From Fistulifera solaris (Eukaryota; Bacillariophyta; Bacillariophyceae; Naviculales; Stauroneidaceae), in NCBI GenBank assembly GCA_030295235.1, contig AP026134.1, forward strand, positions 744,001-808,000: a DNA stretch of 64,000 bases, given 5' to 3'. The position numbers were made by a program, and so were the translations under genes. Within the stretch, counting starts at the first letter, position 1; every line of letters begins with the position of its first letter. Of this stretch, positions 44,657 through 55,716 are shown in pieces. The notes below the pieces were generated by a model, which was given only the letters and a program-made list of their open reading frames with translations, did not search any database and was not told the DNA's origin.

Positions 44657-45843
44657 ATTGCATAACTTGAGCGTTGGAAATATCAGCTAACGATTTCGAC
44701 CGGAATTGACCCACTCAATAAAAAACGGCTGGAATTCGGCACCCGACAACAAACGAAAAAGCCAGTAACAAGGCGTTCTGGCTTACTATTGTTGCTTTGT
44801 TTTGGTTTGCTTTGTTTCCATCCAAATAAGCAATAAAATTCTTTCGACGTCGATTTCCTCATCCGCAGCGCCGTGCTTTTTCTCAGCATGCGTTCTCAAC
44901 GAGTATCATCAAAACCGAGGCCGACGACTCTAGAGGTCACAGATCCTACCTAAACGCCTCGGGTACACATTTAGCCATATCAAATTTATACTGTACTGTT
45001 TACTGTAGTATCGACAAAGGAGGTAAGGAAAATAATCGAAGCGCTGCGTTTTGTTCTTGTTGTTGTTGATGGTAAAACAATCAAAAGAACCCTTTAACAG
45101 CGTAATGGGGTTTTAGTTGCTTTCACCGCCCTCATCGCTGTTTTGGCTAGTTTTCTAGCTGAGGCGGTTTGTATACTGAAACGAAAGTTTCACGTTTGTT
45201 TTGCTGTAACAATCTTCGTCTCTTGCACTCCGAGGAAATTGTGATCTGTCTGATGCGCCAATCTGTGCCAAGCAGCGGGGAAAACTGCTCGTTACTGTTA
45301 GCTTTGAATTTGTTTGCAATAAGAGTGTAAAAGGCCTTCGCCAAGATGCATATTAGATGATGCTACGAGAAGTCGCCGATGAAGTCCCCATTTGTCTTGC
45401 GGCGTGTCGCTAAATTGGTCCTGCAAGTTGGAACGATTGTTGGGGCTGACAAATGATATGAGAAAGAGAGAGAGAGAGAGAGCTGTTGGCCATGGTTCGA
45501 AGATTAATAACCAAAAGGTGTGTTCGCAATATTCTTTTCATGTTTCATCTCAGCACCTCTCAGAGACAAGGCCGACCAATGTCCATGAAGTAGACACCAT
45601 TCAACGCAAATCGTGTGTGTTCTTCATTTTTTGACTTAAAAAATACGGCCCTATGTAGTTAAAAGCTCTCATTAGAGTTTCTCTTCTTGACTTCTGACCT
45701 GCTCTTACCACAACGTATCATTTCTAGAGTCAATGATCTTTTTAACTGACAGACCAATAATGAGCATTATTCCCTTAAATAGTAACTAGTATTCTGAAAC
45801 TAAAGATCGCTTGCGGTGTATACCTTGCAATCGTTAGTTGGTC
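44657..45843. other. Intergenic region with (AG)n tract
   Basis: 1.2 kb with no supported gene. It has a pure (AG)n microsatellite at about 45466-45482. The left end of the putative mobile element may lie here, but no terminal repeat was found by eye. Confidence 0.5.
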
Positions 45844-48426
45844 TTATTTATTGAGACATGCCGGGACTGGAATTTCTGGCCCTCCATCCGTCGTCGTTTG
45901 GAACGCATCGTCTATTGGAACGCGCAGATGCACATTCTCGCGTTTACAACTACTCCGTATTATTTTATCTCGCATTATCATCGACCACAAAAAGGCGCGA
46001 TCGATCCTCCAATTTAAATCATTATGCAGTCTACTATGAGTGTCATTACGCTTCTTTGAATTAAACTCGACACCTTCCCCGCGAATCACAAAGCTCGTTG
46101 GATCGAATTCGCTCATATCGGCATCCTCGTTCTCAATGCGCCACAATCGTTTCTCGTCTTCCATTAAAAAGGCTTTCCACTCTTTCCATTTAACATCTTT
46201 TGCTGCTCGATTATCAGGGACAACAATGTTTTGAGCTTGAATTTCTCTCATGAATTGCGCGAAGTGCAAATTCTTTCTGAGGTCGTTCACCGGAATTCGC
46301 CCCGCAGCTCTACCTGGTAAGTCCACTCCTCTCTTTCTCGATCGTGAGTTTGCTTTGAGTGGATCATCTTTAACCTGTAGCAACCCCTCAACAGCCGCAT
46401 TTGTTCGCAATGCTTGCAGCCCATTTTGCTTTGACAGTAAGCGCGTTTCGATCATTGATCGAGCAGCGCTGTATTCTTCTGCCCCCATGCGCAAAGAGAT
46501 CGCTGCCAGTTGTGTTTGCTTTATACTGGCCATATCGGCAATGTACTTGATTGCATCTTTCTCCCGAAGCCGTATTCTTTTACCAGAATCTCGTCCGCCA
46601 TCGCTATCGCTCTCCTCTGTTTCATCGTCCTCTCTGCTGCTGCCCATAATGAAATCGTTGGATGCGATAGCCATTATATTTGCGCCTGTCTCTGTCTTTC
46701 CTGTTTTTTTGATGTTAGCGGTGGCTTTTACAAGTCGTTCTTGATTTTGCGCTGAACTTGGTTCCGCGGCGAAATGACTTAACACAAATGCTCTGTGCGG
46801 GTTTGCTAGAGTATTGCTTCGGTCCCAGATATCGTTTCCATTGGCAATAAATTCAAGAATAGCCACACACTGAGTCACCAAAGGGTCTGCTCGAGTTGCC
46901 GCTATTGAATCCTTGGAGTGCTCGCGGAGCCACTTATTGAAATTATGTGTGTTGATTGATCTTCCTATCATTACCGATTCATATTGAGGAGAATTCAGTT
47001 GACAATCAACCTCATGGCCCAACAGAAGTAACGATACTATTCTCCCTGTTTCATGTTCTCCGAAAGCTGCACGAAGAAGCCGCAATGAATTTACGTAGCG
47101 CTGATTGTGTTTAATCACCTGGACTATTGCTATTTTGAAAAATCGCTCTGGGAGCTCTTCTTTGGTCGCGTTCTCTTTGGTAGTAAGGCCGTTCAAAATT
47201 GAAACAAAGTCAGCAAAGTTTGGATGTGTTCGCCATGATCCTTGTAGTTCCTCGAGCAACTTGATGTCAGAAAAGTATCTTACAACGCTATGAAACGTAA
47301 GAAATCCAGGTTCTCCAATATTTGGATCAAGCTTCCCGTTCCACTTCATAGCCGGATTTACAAATGATTTAGCAAAGGCTGCAATAAAGGCCACATCAGC
47401 ATGCAGCATTGATTCGCTCATCGAAGAAAGCAATCCGCTTGCAATCCTATTGGATCTTGTGTCGCTTTTGTTTTTGTTCATGACCATTGTACAGATGGCC
47501 AACACTATTTGATAATAAAGAAGAAGCCACGCCGCTAGTTTCCCAAAAGTCCACCAACGGGTGATCAGGGGCTCTTGAATGTTGGCAATAAGTCCTTTGG
47601 GAACCTCTACATTTGGATAAGAGATCTTCCAACATTCAGCCGCAAGCATGCGCCACGAACCAGGTGAGTTTGCCTCAATGTCTTTGTACATATCAAAGAC
47701 GGCGTGGATTAATTGTGCCGCATTTCGATTATCTATCCCACCATCACCGATAAGTTGCTTACAGGGAAGGCGCAAAACAGATTGGACATCGTGATTGCCA
47801 CAAGAATTTCCTCCATTCTGATGGCGTGCCTGGTCAATTCGGTTAAGTTCGTATAGCATGTTAAAGAGCGACTCTGGTGTTCCGCCACCTGAATCACATG
47901 TCAGATCACATAGACGAAGTGTCGGTAAGTTGAAGGTGTTTGTAAGCGTAAAGTCAATTCCGTGGGCAATCTCACTGGCCTTCTTGCCACTTTTTGCGAG
48001 ACCAGCAAAAATTCGTACAATTGAACCCTCTGATGTTTGTGTTGTATTGCTCGCATCCCAAAGATTGAATGCTTGCACAGAAGACCCATCGGGGGCCCCA
48101 TCTTCCTGGACATATACTTCATCTGCTTTTTCCATACGATCTGCAGCAATTATGGTCTGATCGACTGCAAGCTCTTTTATGTAGTCCGTTATAGTTGAGG
48201 CCGCAGGAGAGCAATTTGCTATCTTTCCGATTGAATATACTTCGCCGTGGATTTTAGTATTCAGTCCTAACTCAGCAAAAAATGTCCACCTAGCAATTGC
48301 AATGAGACGTGACGTGGACTCTACGGAAACGGTGGGGTGGGCGGCGGCAAACGCAGCGATTAGCGTACGTGATTGTTTTGTTGACACGCACGACTTCATT
48401 TTTAGTTTTGCTCGAATTGCATTCAT
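45844..48426 (-). CDS. Large intron-free ORF 2, transposase-like candidate
   Basis: An intact 860-residue ORF, more AT-rich than its neighbours and without introns. Residues 105-235 include EVYVQEDGAPDGSSVQ, RLCDLTCDSGGGTPESL and GNSCGNHDVQSVLRLPCKQL: spaced acidic residues and a CxxH, a layout reminiscent of RNase H-fold transposases (hAT-like). I cannot identify the third catalytic residue or a named family. The middle is helical; residues about 600-640 form an acidic/basic linker (DDETEESDSDGGRDSGKR). The C-terminus is charged. It starts inside the stop of the upstream ORF through ATGA. It could instead be a virus-derived gene. Confidence 0.55.
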   Translation of the reverse strand: MNAIRAKLKMKSCVSTKQSRTLIAAFAAAHPTVSVESTSRLIAIARWTFFAELGLNTKIHGEVYSIGKIANCSPAASTITDYIKELAVDQTIIAADRMEKADEVYVQEDGAPDGSSVQAFNLWDASNTTQTSEGSIVRIFAGLAKSGKKASEIAHGIDFTLTNTFNLPTLRLCDLTCDSGGGTPESLFNMLYELNRIDQARHQNGGNSCGNHDVQSVLRLPCKQLIGDGGIDNRNAAQLIHAVFDMYKDIEANSPGSWRMLAAECWKISYPNVEVPKGLIANIQEPLITRWWTFGKLAAWLLLYYQIVLAICTMVMNKNKSDTRSNRIASGLLSSMSESMLHADVAFIAAFAKSFVNPAMKWNGKLDPNIGEPGFLTFHSVVRYFSDIKLLEELQGSWRTHPNFADFVSILNGLTTKENATKEELPERFFKIAIVQVIKHNQRYVNSLRLLRAAFGEHETGRIVSLLLLGHEVDCQLNSPQYESVMIGRSINTHNFNKWLREHSKDSIAATRADPLVTQCVAILEFIANGNDIWDRSNTLANPHRAFVLSHFAAEPSSAQNQERLVKATANIKKTGKTETGANIMAIASNDFIMGSSREDDETEESDSDGGRDSGKRIRLREKDAIKYIADMASIKQTQLAAISLRMGAEEYSAARSMIETRLLSKQNGLQALRTNAAVEGLLQVKDDPLKANSRSRKRGVDLPGRAAGRIPVNDLRKNLHFAQFMREIQAQNIVVPDNRAAKDVKWKEWKAFLMEDEKRLWRIENEDADMSEFDPTSFVIRGEGVEFNSKKRNDTHSRLHNDLNWRIDRAFLWSMIMRDKIIRSSCKRENVHLRVPIDDAFQTTTDGGPEIPVPACLNK

Positions 48427-49254
48427 GAAGAGCTTTTCCTTTTGAGCTTCTTTAGGCTGCTCTTGTCAATAACACAGTAATTGTTTGGCACATCTCTCAC
48501 AACATGGCCGCATTTAACTTTCCAATCGGACAAACCCATCCCTGACTTGATTTTTTCTTTCTGAAGTGGGCTTCTTTCATCAGCGATGTAGTGGACCTTT
48601 TTTAGAGAGTAAGAGTCTCGTCTGAAATCAAGGCTGTTGTGTATCATGATGGGTGGACCCGCGAAGTGCTCTGATGGAAACTCTTCATTGTAAGCCATTT
48701 TCCAGGCGATGCGCATCTTATCAAGAGCTTGCTGTCGTGGATCTGTAGCAACAATTGCCTCTTTTGTTTCTTGTTGTTGAGCTTCAATTGTTTTCTTTTC
48801 ATCTTCTGTTATTTTTGTATTTACTTTTTTGACTCTTTCATTGGCTACGGCTTGCATCCCCACTTCAGGAGAAGGAGGAATTTTACGACAGAAGCTGAGT
48901 GACTCGTCATAGCGATCCTGCCATTGTTCTACTGTAATGTCTGTGCTGAGTAAAGCCTTCTTGATGTGCATAGTGCCACTGTGTATTAAATAGAAGTTGC
49001 ACAAAGTCGGGCGCTGACAGCCTTCCCGAGTAATGGAACCGGATTGCGTTTTAATGGAGAGTGTATGCAGATCGGCGCCATTGGTTCCTTCAGCAAATTC
49101 TCTCAGCACTCGCGCAACCGTTTTTTGGGGGGAATGGAGTAGCTGTAAAGCAGCCAACAAGAATCGTCCAAGCTTCTGGTGGCATCCACCTCCCGTGAAA
49201 ACGTGGGTCGGCTAAGATTTTCTTTAGAAGCTCACGTGCATCTTGTATTGTCAT
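48423..49254 (-). CDS. Upstream ORF 1 of the two-ORF unit
   Basis: About 276 residues from MTIQDARELLKKILADP at 49254, with one frameshift near 49165 (one extra base between EAWTI and LLAALQLLHSPQKTV). It continues VARVLREFAEGTNGADLHTL, a charged coiled-coil-like centre (ITEDEKKTIEAQQQETKEA) and a basic end (SSLKKLKRKSSS). No family recognised. Its TGA stop shares bases with the ATG of the 860-residue ORF. The two are probably parts of one mobile unit. Confidence 0.45.
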
Positions 49255-49830
49255 TTTTGTAGCCAAAACGACACGAGTTAAAAGATGCTTAAAAGATGTT
49301 GTAACTTGTGTTTAATTTTATGTGTTTATTAAATGGTCTTTTAATTGGAGCTAAAATGATGATGATCGAAGCAGTTTCGTGGAAACCTTTCACTTTTTGA
49401 GCATGGCTTTCGTTGTTTTGTGGGAGAAAAGTTTTTCGACAGGTTTTGAGGTGATTCGTGAATAAAAGCAGTCATGAGCAGAGGCGTTTGTAGGGGTTTT
49501 GTGTACTCTAGACTCATTTAGCTTAAATAACACGTTCTTCAGAATCCATAGGAAGTCGTTGAAGACAATCTCTTTAGCACAGAGTGTAGGCGAAAATAGC
49601 TCCTCAAACCACAATTAACTCCCACCAATACCAGGTAATGCTGCAAATAACAAAATCGAATCAGCCGTGGAAGCAAGTTTCGACAGAAGAATAATGATCG
49701 ATCATCTGTTGCAACTGTCATTAACCCTTATTGTTGCGATTTCACAATCATACAATCCCAGGTAGCAACGAACGAAAGGCGCCTTCGTGAGCTTTTCCGT
49801 ATTTAGCATTGTCGTTTCGTCAAAGCATTC
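49255..49830. other. Spacer between the two-ORF unit and RAD54B
   Basis: About 575 bp with short frames only. It should include the 5' part of the two-ORF unit and the RAD54B promoter. No terminal inverted repeat was seen. Confidence 0.45.
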
Positions 49831-52377
49831 ATGTCATCCGCAACGTGTGAACAACCCAATTCGTGCACCTACAGCGTCGTGTACTACGCACGGAAGAATA
49901 AGGTGCACAAATCCAAAGGAGTCTCCAAGTTTGATGGCCTTTTGACGGTTCACTTTCCTCCTGCGTCTACAATTACTCTTAAGAATAACGACGACGACGA
50001 CGACGAGAATGATGATGGTAGTGAAGATGAAAAACAAACACCTCAAACAAGAAACGTCGAAAGACGCTGCCCAGCGCGTGCGCCAAAGGTAGTGTATTCT
50101 CGGGGACTATGCGAGATATTGCAAAATCTGCTATGGAAGGATCATTGAAAGAAGACGATATCATTGCCGTCGGCGCATATGAGGTCCAAATTTTGAGTGT
50201 ATGTGCGACATCAACAATGACAGGCGCAACCAAGTCATCAACATCTACAAGTATGGGTGCAATGCGATCTACCAAACTTCCTAGTTTAAAATCTGTTCTT
50301 CTCTCTTCCAATAACGCCAAAGTGGAACGAAAACTTCCCGCGCAACCTCATAAGCTCGTAAAGACGCAACGACATTCGTTAGTAGCCAGGAAAGTTTCAA
50401 CAGCGACACAAAATTTGACTCGCCGGCCTTTGCTCTTAACGGCTATTTCGCAAGTAGTACCACAGAAGCCTGCCACACTGAAACGGCCTGCTCCCTCCAA
50501 GAGCAAACAGTCATCTGCGTCCGCAATTGCTACCGTTGGCACGTTGGTTCTTCCCCACATCCCGTTACCATCGAGCATTCGACGCGCACTCAAACAACAC
50601 CAGGTGGTGGCAGTCGACTTTCTCTGGAACGCACTCAACTCCTTACACGGTTCAATTTTAGCGGATGAGATGGGCCTTGGAAAGACATTGACGACCATAG
50701 CTATCATTTGTGCGTTCTATCGTCAAAATAGACAAAAGGTGAGTTCCTAGAATCGTTCGTTTGCGTGAAATGGTTCTCATTCACAACGCTCACACTACCG
50801 TAGAACTTCTTGGTCGTTTGCCCGTCGTCCTTGGTTGGTAATTGGGGCACCGAATTCGACAAATGGATCGGAAAAGCCTGTGAACCCAAGCGAGTTGTCA
50901 TTCGCAGTGGTGGCGAGCAAGCTCAGCAAGATATGCAGACCTTTGCCAGAATCCGAAAGGACAGGTTCTAATTCTATCATATGACTTGTTCCGGCGCAAT
51001 GTTGCATTGGTTTCGAATATCGAAGTTTCGATCCTCGTGGTGGATGAAGGGCATCGCTTGAAAAACAAAAACGGGTCGCTAACAATGACGGCCTTACAAA
51101 CGGTTTCCGCTGACGCTCGATTGTGTTTGACAGCAACACCTGTCCAGAACAATCTGGTTGAGTTTCACAGTTTGGTCAATTTTACATGCCCGGGTCTTCT
51201 GGGAGATTTGGCTACTTTTGTAAAGGAGTTTGACCGGCCAATCACAAAAGCCCACAGCAAGAACGCGACTTTTGCGGAGCGTAAATATGGAGAAATGATG
51301 TCCGCCAAGCTCGAGAAAATGACCGAAAGTTTCGTCTTGCGTCGTTTGCAAAAAGATGTCTTAAAAACGATGTTACCAGCTCGAAGTGAGGTGCTGCTAT
51401 TCTGTCTACCAACACCCGAACAATGTGATTTGTATCAATCCATTGCGACAGCAGCTTCGAATGAAAGTGGGGATGCGGCAGATCCTCTGACATCGTTGAT
51501 CGAGCTTCGAAAAGTTTGCAGTCATCCCTGCTTGGTGAACGCGCAATTTGAACATTCTCGACATCTGTCGGGAAAGCTGCTCGTTCTTGACGCGATACTG
51601 CGTTCCATTCGTTCCACCTCACCCGATGATAAAGTTGTGGTGGTGTCGAACTTCACATCTATGCTATCTCTCCTCGAGACGTCGATCATGCAGCCGATGG
51701 GATACACATACAGTCGTTTAGACGGCTCTGTCGAAATCTCTCGCCGCCAGGGCTTGGTTGATGATTTCAACCGAACAAGTGCGGACAGTCAGTTTTGTTT
51801 TCTTCTTAGCTCCAAAGCTGGTGGTTGTGGTTTGAACTTGGTTGGAGCAAATCGCTTGATTTTGGTAGACAACGATTGGAACCCTGCTACTGACATTCAG
51901 GCCATGGGGCGCGTTTACAGACAAGGCCAAACGAAGCCATGCACGATCTACCGTCTTATCACGTCTGGTACTATCGAAGAGGTAATCTATCAGCGTCAGA
52001 GCCAGAAGGAGCGCTTAGCCGCAATGTCTGTGGATGGTCAAGGCAAGGGCAAATTCACTAAAGAGGAACTGGCAGACTGCGTCACATTGAAGAGAAACTG
52101 CCCGTGTGACACCAAACGAAAAGTTGGAGACGCGTGGCCATCATACGAGGGGCGATCTAGCTTGCAAGAATGGGATTGCGAAGATGAACCACTGCTTGAA
52201 GTTTCAGAAACCGTGAAACAGCACTTGGGGTTCGTGCATATCGTGGACGGTGTATCCCAGTTACACAACAACGTCACAACAATAAGCGCCCCCGCTGAAG
52301 GGCCGAAACCAAGCGTTGACGACACTGCAATGAGCACCAGCGAAGAAGAGTTTTCCATGAGTGACGATGACGAGTAG
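49831..52377 (+). CDS. RAD54B: RAD54B/RDH54-like SNF2 DNA translocase
   Basis: Exon 1 is 49831-50738, intron 50739-50803 (65 nt), exon 2 50804-52377; 827 residues. The N-terminus (YSVVYYARKNKVHKSKGVSKFDG ... DDIIAVGAYEVQIL) matches the DUF2439-type domain of RAD54B/Rdh54. The motor has Walker A ILADEMGLGKT, DEGH, LTATPVQNN, LSSKAGGCGLNLVGANRLIL and MGRVYRQGQTKP. The C-terminus FTKEELADCVTL...CPCDT is RAD54-family typical. It remodels DNA around Rad51 in homologous recombination. Two one-base deletions are inferred: G-run 50102-50105 and GG at 50964-50965. Confidence 0.93.
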
Positions 52378-52475
52378 AACAGTTTGTTTTTTGAATGAAT
52401 TTCAGGGATCTGATATAGCCGATTAGACCATCGTAAGAACATCCTATTTAGAATTGCAAGTTGCACAATTGCATT

Positions 52476-53253
52476 TTAATCGAGGTCAATAATAGCTTGC
52501 TTTTCTTCTGGTTCAATGATTGGCTTGCCAGATATTGTGCATGTTAGCCAGTGCAATAATAATCCCGGGGGGCCTATGAGATTGCAAAACAGAACCGAGT
52601 GCGGTGTAAAGATCCCCCGTCGTAAGCCATCGAGCCACACGTATCTTCCGACGAATAAATCCCAGGTCAGGACATGAGACCACTCCTCTGCGACAAAATT
52701 GGGATAATTGCTAGTCATTCCCATGAAGGCCGCTTGCGGATCACCAGATGGATCGAACACGTCATTGAACTCCGCCAAAGGTGCCGTGGCATCTTCTCCT
52801 AGAGCTAACGAAGCCGAGACGATAAAGAAATGAACCAGCGCGCAAAGGAGTGGTATCTCTGATAGAATGATTGAGCGATGAGGCTTTTCGCGACATCAAA
52901 GTCGTATTAGTCGTTGGTCTGACTTACCGAGTCCGCCCATAATTTGCTTCGTGATTTTTTTGCTTTTGAAAGAGAATAATAAGCATCCAAAATGGCTGTG
53001 GAAAGAACGTGGCTACCGAAAATGCCAAATGAATGGGTTCAGGGGAAGTTTCAACTGCTGTTATTGTGCTGCTCATGAACGAGTCGGAAAGCAAAGAAAT
53101 TGTCTCCGGGACCACAGCTAGAACCGACGTCGGCCTGCGTTTCAACGAGGATGAGCGCACAAAGATCTTTCTTGCTCGGTGTTGCGTAAAACTTTCCGCT
53201 CCTCCATTCGTCAAGAATAGAAGAGTTAACACAAATAGGCCTTTGGATATCAT
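52476..53253 (-). CDS. ABA4-like (DUF4281) plastid membrane protein
   Basis: Exon 1 is 52928-53253, intron 52859-52927 (69 nt), exon 2 52476-52858; about 235 residues. The leader MISKGLFVLTLLFLTNGGAES-F is a likely signal peptide plus Phe junction. The body has FFPQPFWMLIILF, KITKQIMGG, LLCALVHFFIVSASLAL, HVLTWDLFVGRYVWLDGLRRG, HSVLFCNLIGPPGLLLHWLT: the four-TM ABA DEFICIENT 4 family. In Arabidopsis ABA4 is needed for neoxanthin formation and photoprotection; the diatom role is unknown. An A-run (52955-52961) has one extra base. Confidence 0.85.
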
Positions 53254-53657
53254 TCTACCTGGTTAAACCTTCTAAAGAGACATTCGAACTTCGAAGTAGC
53301 CTTGTGTTGGCATTTAAATTCATTATCCTTTGGTTTCTTCCCCTCGCTCGCCCTTTTTGCACTCCCCATCGTCGTCATCGTCTGATTTTCGAAAATGTTT
53401 TCCTTCTTGTCGTTTCATCTTTAATGAAAATTCCACATTCCGTTCTTCTCGTGGCGATCATCAAATACGTCACTTCATCCGTAGCCACACGTCATAATCG
53501 CCGGCATCAAACTAAGGAGGTGCACCGCGCACTGCAAAGGTAAGTTAAGACTTACTCCATCTGACGTAGCAGAACATAAAAACACAACAATAGTCATTTG
53601 CATTTACGGCACTACTTCTTGCTGAATAAAACTTTAACGCGGTCATCCATTCTCTAG
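53254..53657. other. Spacer between ABA4-like and MerC-like genes
   Basis: About 400 bp. A plus-strand frame from ATG at 53424 encodes about 39 residues ending at a GTAAG donor-like site (MKIPHSVLLVAIIKYV...), possibly an exon of an unannotated gene, but no second exon was found. Confidence 0.35.
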
Positions 53658-54587
53658 CTAGTGATGCGAATGGTTGCACCCTGCACCTCCACTGCACGTC
53701 GCTTTCTCGGCTGCTTTCTTACGAGAAAGATAGTTGGAAAAAAGCAACAGCGCACATCCAGCCAGATTCGCCACGCGGTGTTGGATACCGTGATGAAGAG
53801 TGTGAAGCATTTCATGAACGAAATGGCCCACGGTTCCCCCGACACCGTGAGGAACCAAGGAACAACCGGCATTCGCAGAGCCTACCAATAAGAGTCCGAG
53901 AAGCCCGATTGCGGCGATCCACTTGGTTCTATGGTTGTAGAGATAATTGGTCACGGTAGCCAATCCTCCAACCGGCAACACAAAACCGAGAGCAACAGCA
54001 TGCCCTGCCTGGTGCAGCCATTCCAATTGCGAAGCCGAAACAAGAATTCCCATTAACGGGAAAACAATCGTGATAATCGGAAGGATGGTGCAATCCAAGA
54101 CACAAAGCAGGGACGCGAAATTCGAGAATTGTAGTAGCTGGTCCTTCCATGACGTTTTCGATTGGATCGATGATTCGACTGATCCTTCACTATCGCTGTC
54201 GTCTGAGCTAGCGGTGACATCAGGATTTGTTACCATGCCGCAGTAAGTGAGACTGACGGGCGGAGGACAAGAGCGACAGAAAGGCAACGTGCACAAACTT
54301 CGAAGACTTCCGGCTGCGGACGAAAATCGGCTCGGGCGTTTGTCATAGCGACTTGTGCCGATTCCGCGCGGATTGGAAGCAAGCAAAGTTGTTCCAGAGT
54401 GCACAGACCCCTTGGAACGACGATACGCGAGGGTCAAATGCGGTGCATTGTAAATCGTTTTACTATCATTCATTGTGGTAGCCGGCTGAAAAGCACCAAA
54501 GGCGACGACGGAGTACTGTGATGAAAGAAAAAAACAGATGATCAAAGGCACGAGTGGCTGTGTCTTGAAGTTACGTTTCATAAACAT
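53658..54587 (-). CDS. MerC-like membrane protein with plastid-type leader
   Basis: An intact 309-residue protein. Signal peptide PLVPLIICFFLSSQYSVVAFG is followed by A-F-Q-P. A long Ser-rich region precedes a four-TM MerC-type domain starting near residue 155: FASLLCVLDCTILPIITIVFPLMG has the CxxxC pair in TM1, then HAVALGFVLPVGGLATVTNYL, IAAIGLLGLLLVG, and a His-rich HFVHEMLHTLHHGIQH. The tail CSGGAGCNHSHH could bind metal. MerC carries Hg(II) across membranes in bacteria; here a metal or regulatory role in the plastid envelope is inference. Confidence 0.75.
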   Translation of the reverse strand: MFMKRNFKTQPLVPLIICFFLSSQYSVVAFGAFQPATTMNDSKTIYNAPHLTLAYRRSKGSVHSGTTLLASNPRGIGTSRYDKRPSRFSSAAGSLRSLCTLPFCRSCPPPVSLTYCGMVTNPDVTASSDDSDSEGSVESSIQSKTSWKDQLLQFSNFASLLCVLDCTILPIITIVFPLMGILVSASQLEWLHQAGHAVALGFVLPVGGLATVTNYLYNHRTKWIAAIGLLGLLLVGSANAGCSLVPHGVGGTVGHFVHEMLHTLHHGIQHRVANLAGCALLLFSNYLSRKKAAEKATCSGGAGCNHSHH

Positions 54588-55716
54588 AAGTCAAAACGAA
54601 AATGTTTTTCGAGATTCAAGGGAACTGTGATTATTATACGAACTGTGAAAGCAAGCAGTGCAATGCAAAGGGAATCTCTCACTATCACATCATCATCGCA
54701 ATCACACTCGAAGCTTTTTTTCGTTGCTTTTCGCTACTCCGTATTAAATTTTCAAACTTTAACCTTATAGTAGTTGGATGACAATAGACAACCAAATTTT
54801 TTTGTGAAATACGTTTCGCTATCATTATTTGCTGTCAAGATACTGTCAGCAATAATGCCTCTGAATAGCGCATCATTCATTGTCTTGTCAACTCCAGAAT
54901 ATGGCTGGACGAAAACGATGACAAACTATGCAAAGGAGACTATTATTTGAACTATGTAGTGACCTGGCAATTTGGCTCGTTGGATTTTCGTCCACTGGAT
55001 CGGTTGTGATTCGCTAACTTGTCTTAGTGTTTCGGTTCTCTTGTAGGGATAGGACATAAGTTCAATAAATTCTAGCCATTTATGTTTGACCATGAACCAT
55101 GAATCATGAATCATGACTAAAATCTAAAATCCAGACATGAGGCTTGTGCGCCTGTCGCGTGACTACTACGACATCACGCTGTCACACTTCATGTACAAAG
55201 TACTTAACGCATTTGTATTAAAACCTCATGCTCCGATTTCAAATAGCGAATTGCATGCGCACTGCGCACAGCGCACAACACTACAATACGTAGTATCCAC
55301 GACCAAGACACACACCAAATACATTGAAGATTTGGAGAGGATAAATATTCGGAAACGTAAGTAGTGGAACTTATTTTAAAACTGGTACTTTATTATATCT
55401 GGAAAGCAATTTAGGTGTTAAGGTAGATGTTGAAAAGTAGATAATTTCTATTGCCCTTTACCCACTTGAATAGCTCATTCTGCATTGGGCGAATTGACTG
55501 GTAAGATGAGGGGAAAAACTAATATAAGCCCCACTCTTTGTTTCATACTAGAAGGATTGCCCACGACAATTTCCAAGACGAAGGACGAGGAGGAAAAAAA
55601 GAAAATCAGTTTTGTTGCACTGTTGCTCATCATTTTATTGTATTGTTGTGTTGTTCATTGCCATTGCTAAGTTCCTTAAGACCCGAGAAGGAATAGTTTC
55701 ACTCTTTTGAAGAAGA
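54588..55716. other. Intergenic region, no gene recognised
   Basis: 1.1 kb with a TACTCCGTA nonamer at 54735 and a CATGAATCATGA tract near 55090-55120 that resembles the repeats at 23110-23680. Short ORFs here are not supported. Confidence 0.5.

Noticed and set aside
48423-48426. Bacterial contamination suggested by ATGA-coupled ORFs
   Set aside because: Flanking genes have diatom introns and presequences, and ORF 2 has no bacterial operon context or Shine-Dalgarno-like motif.
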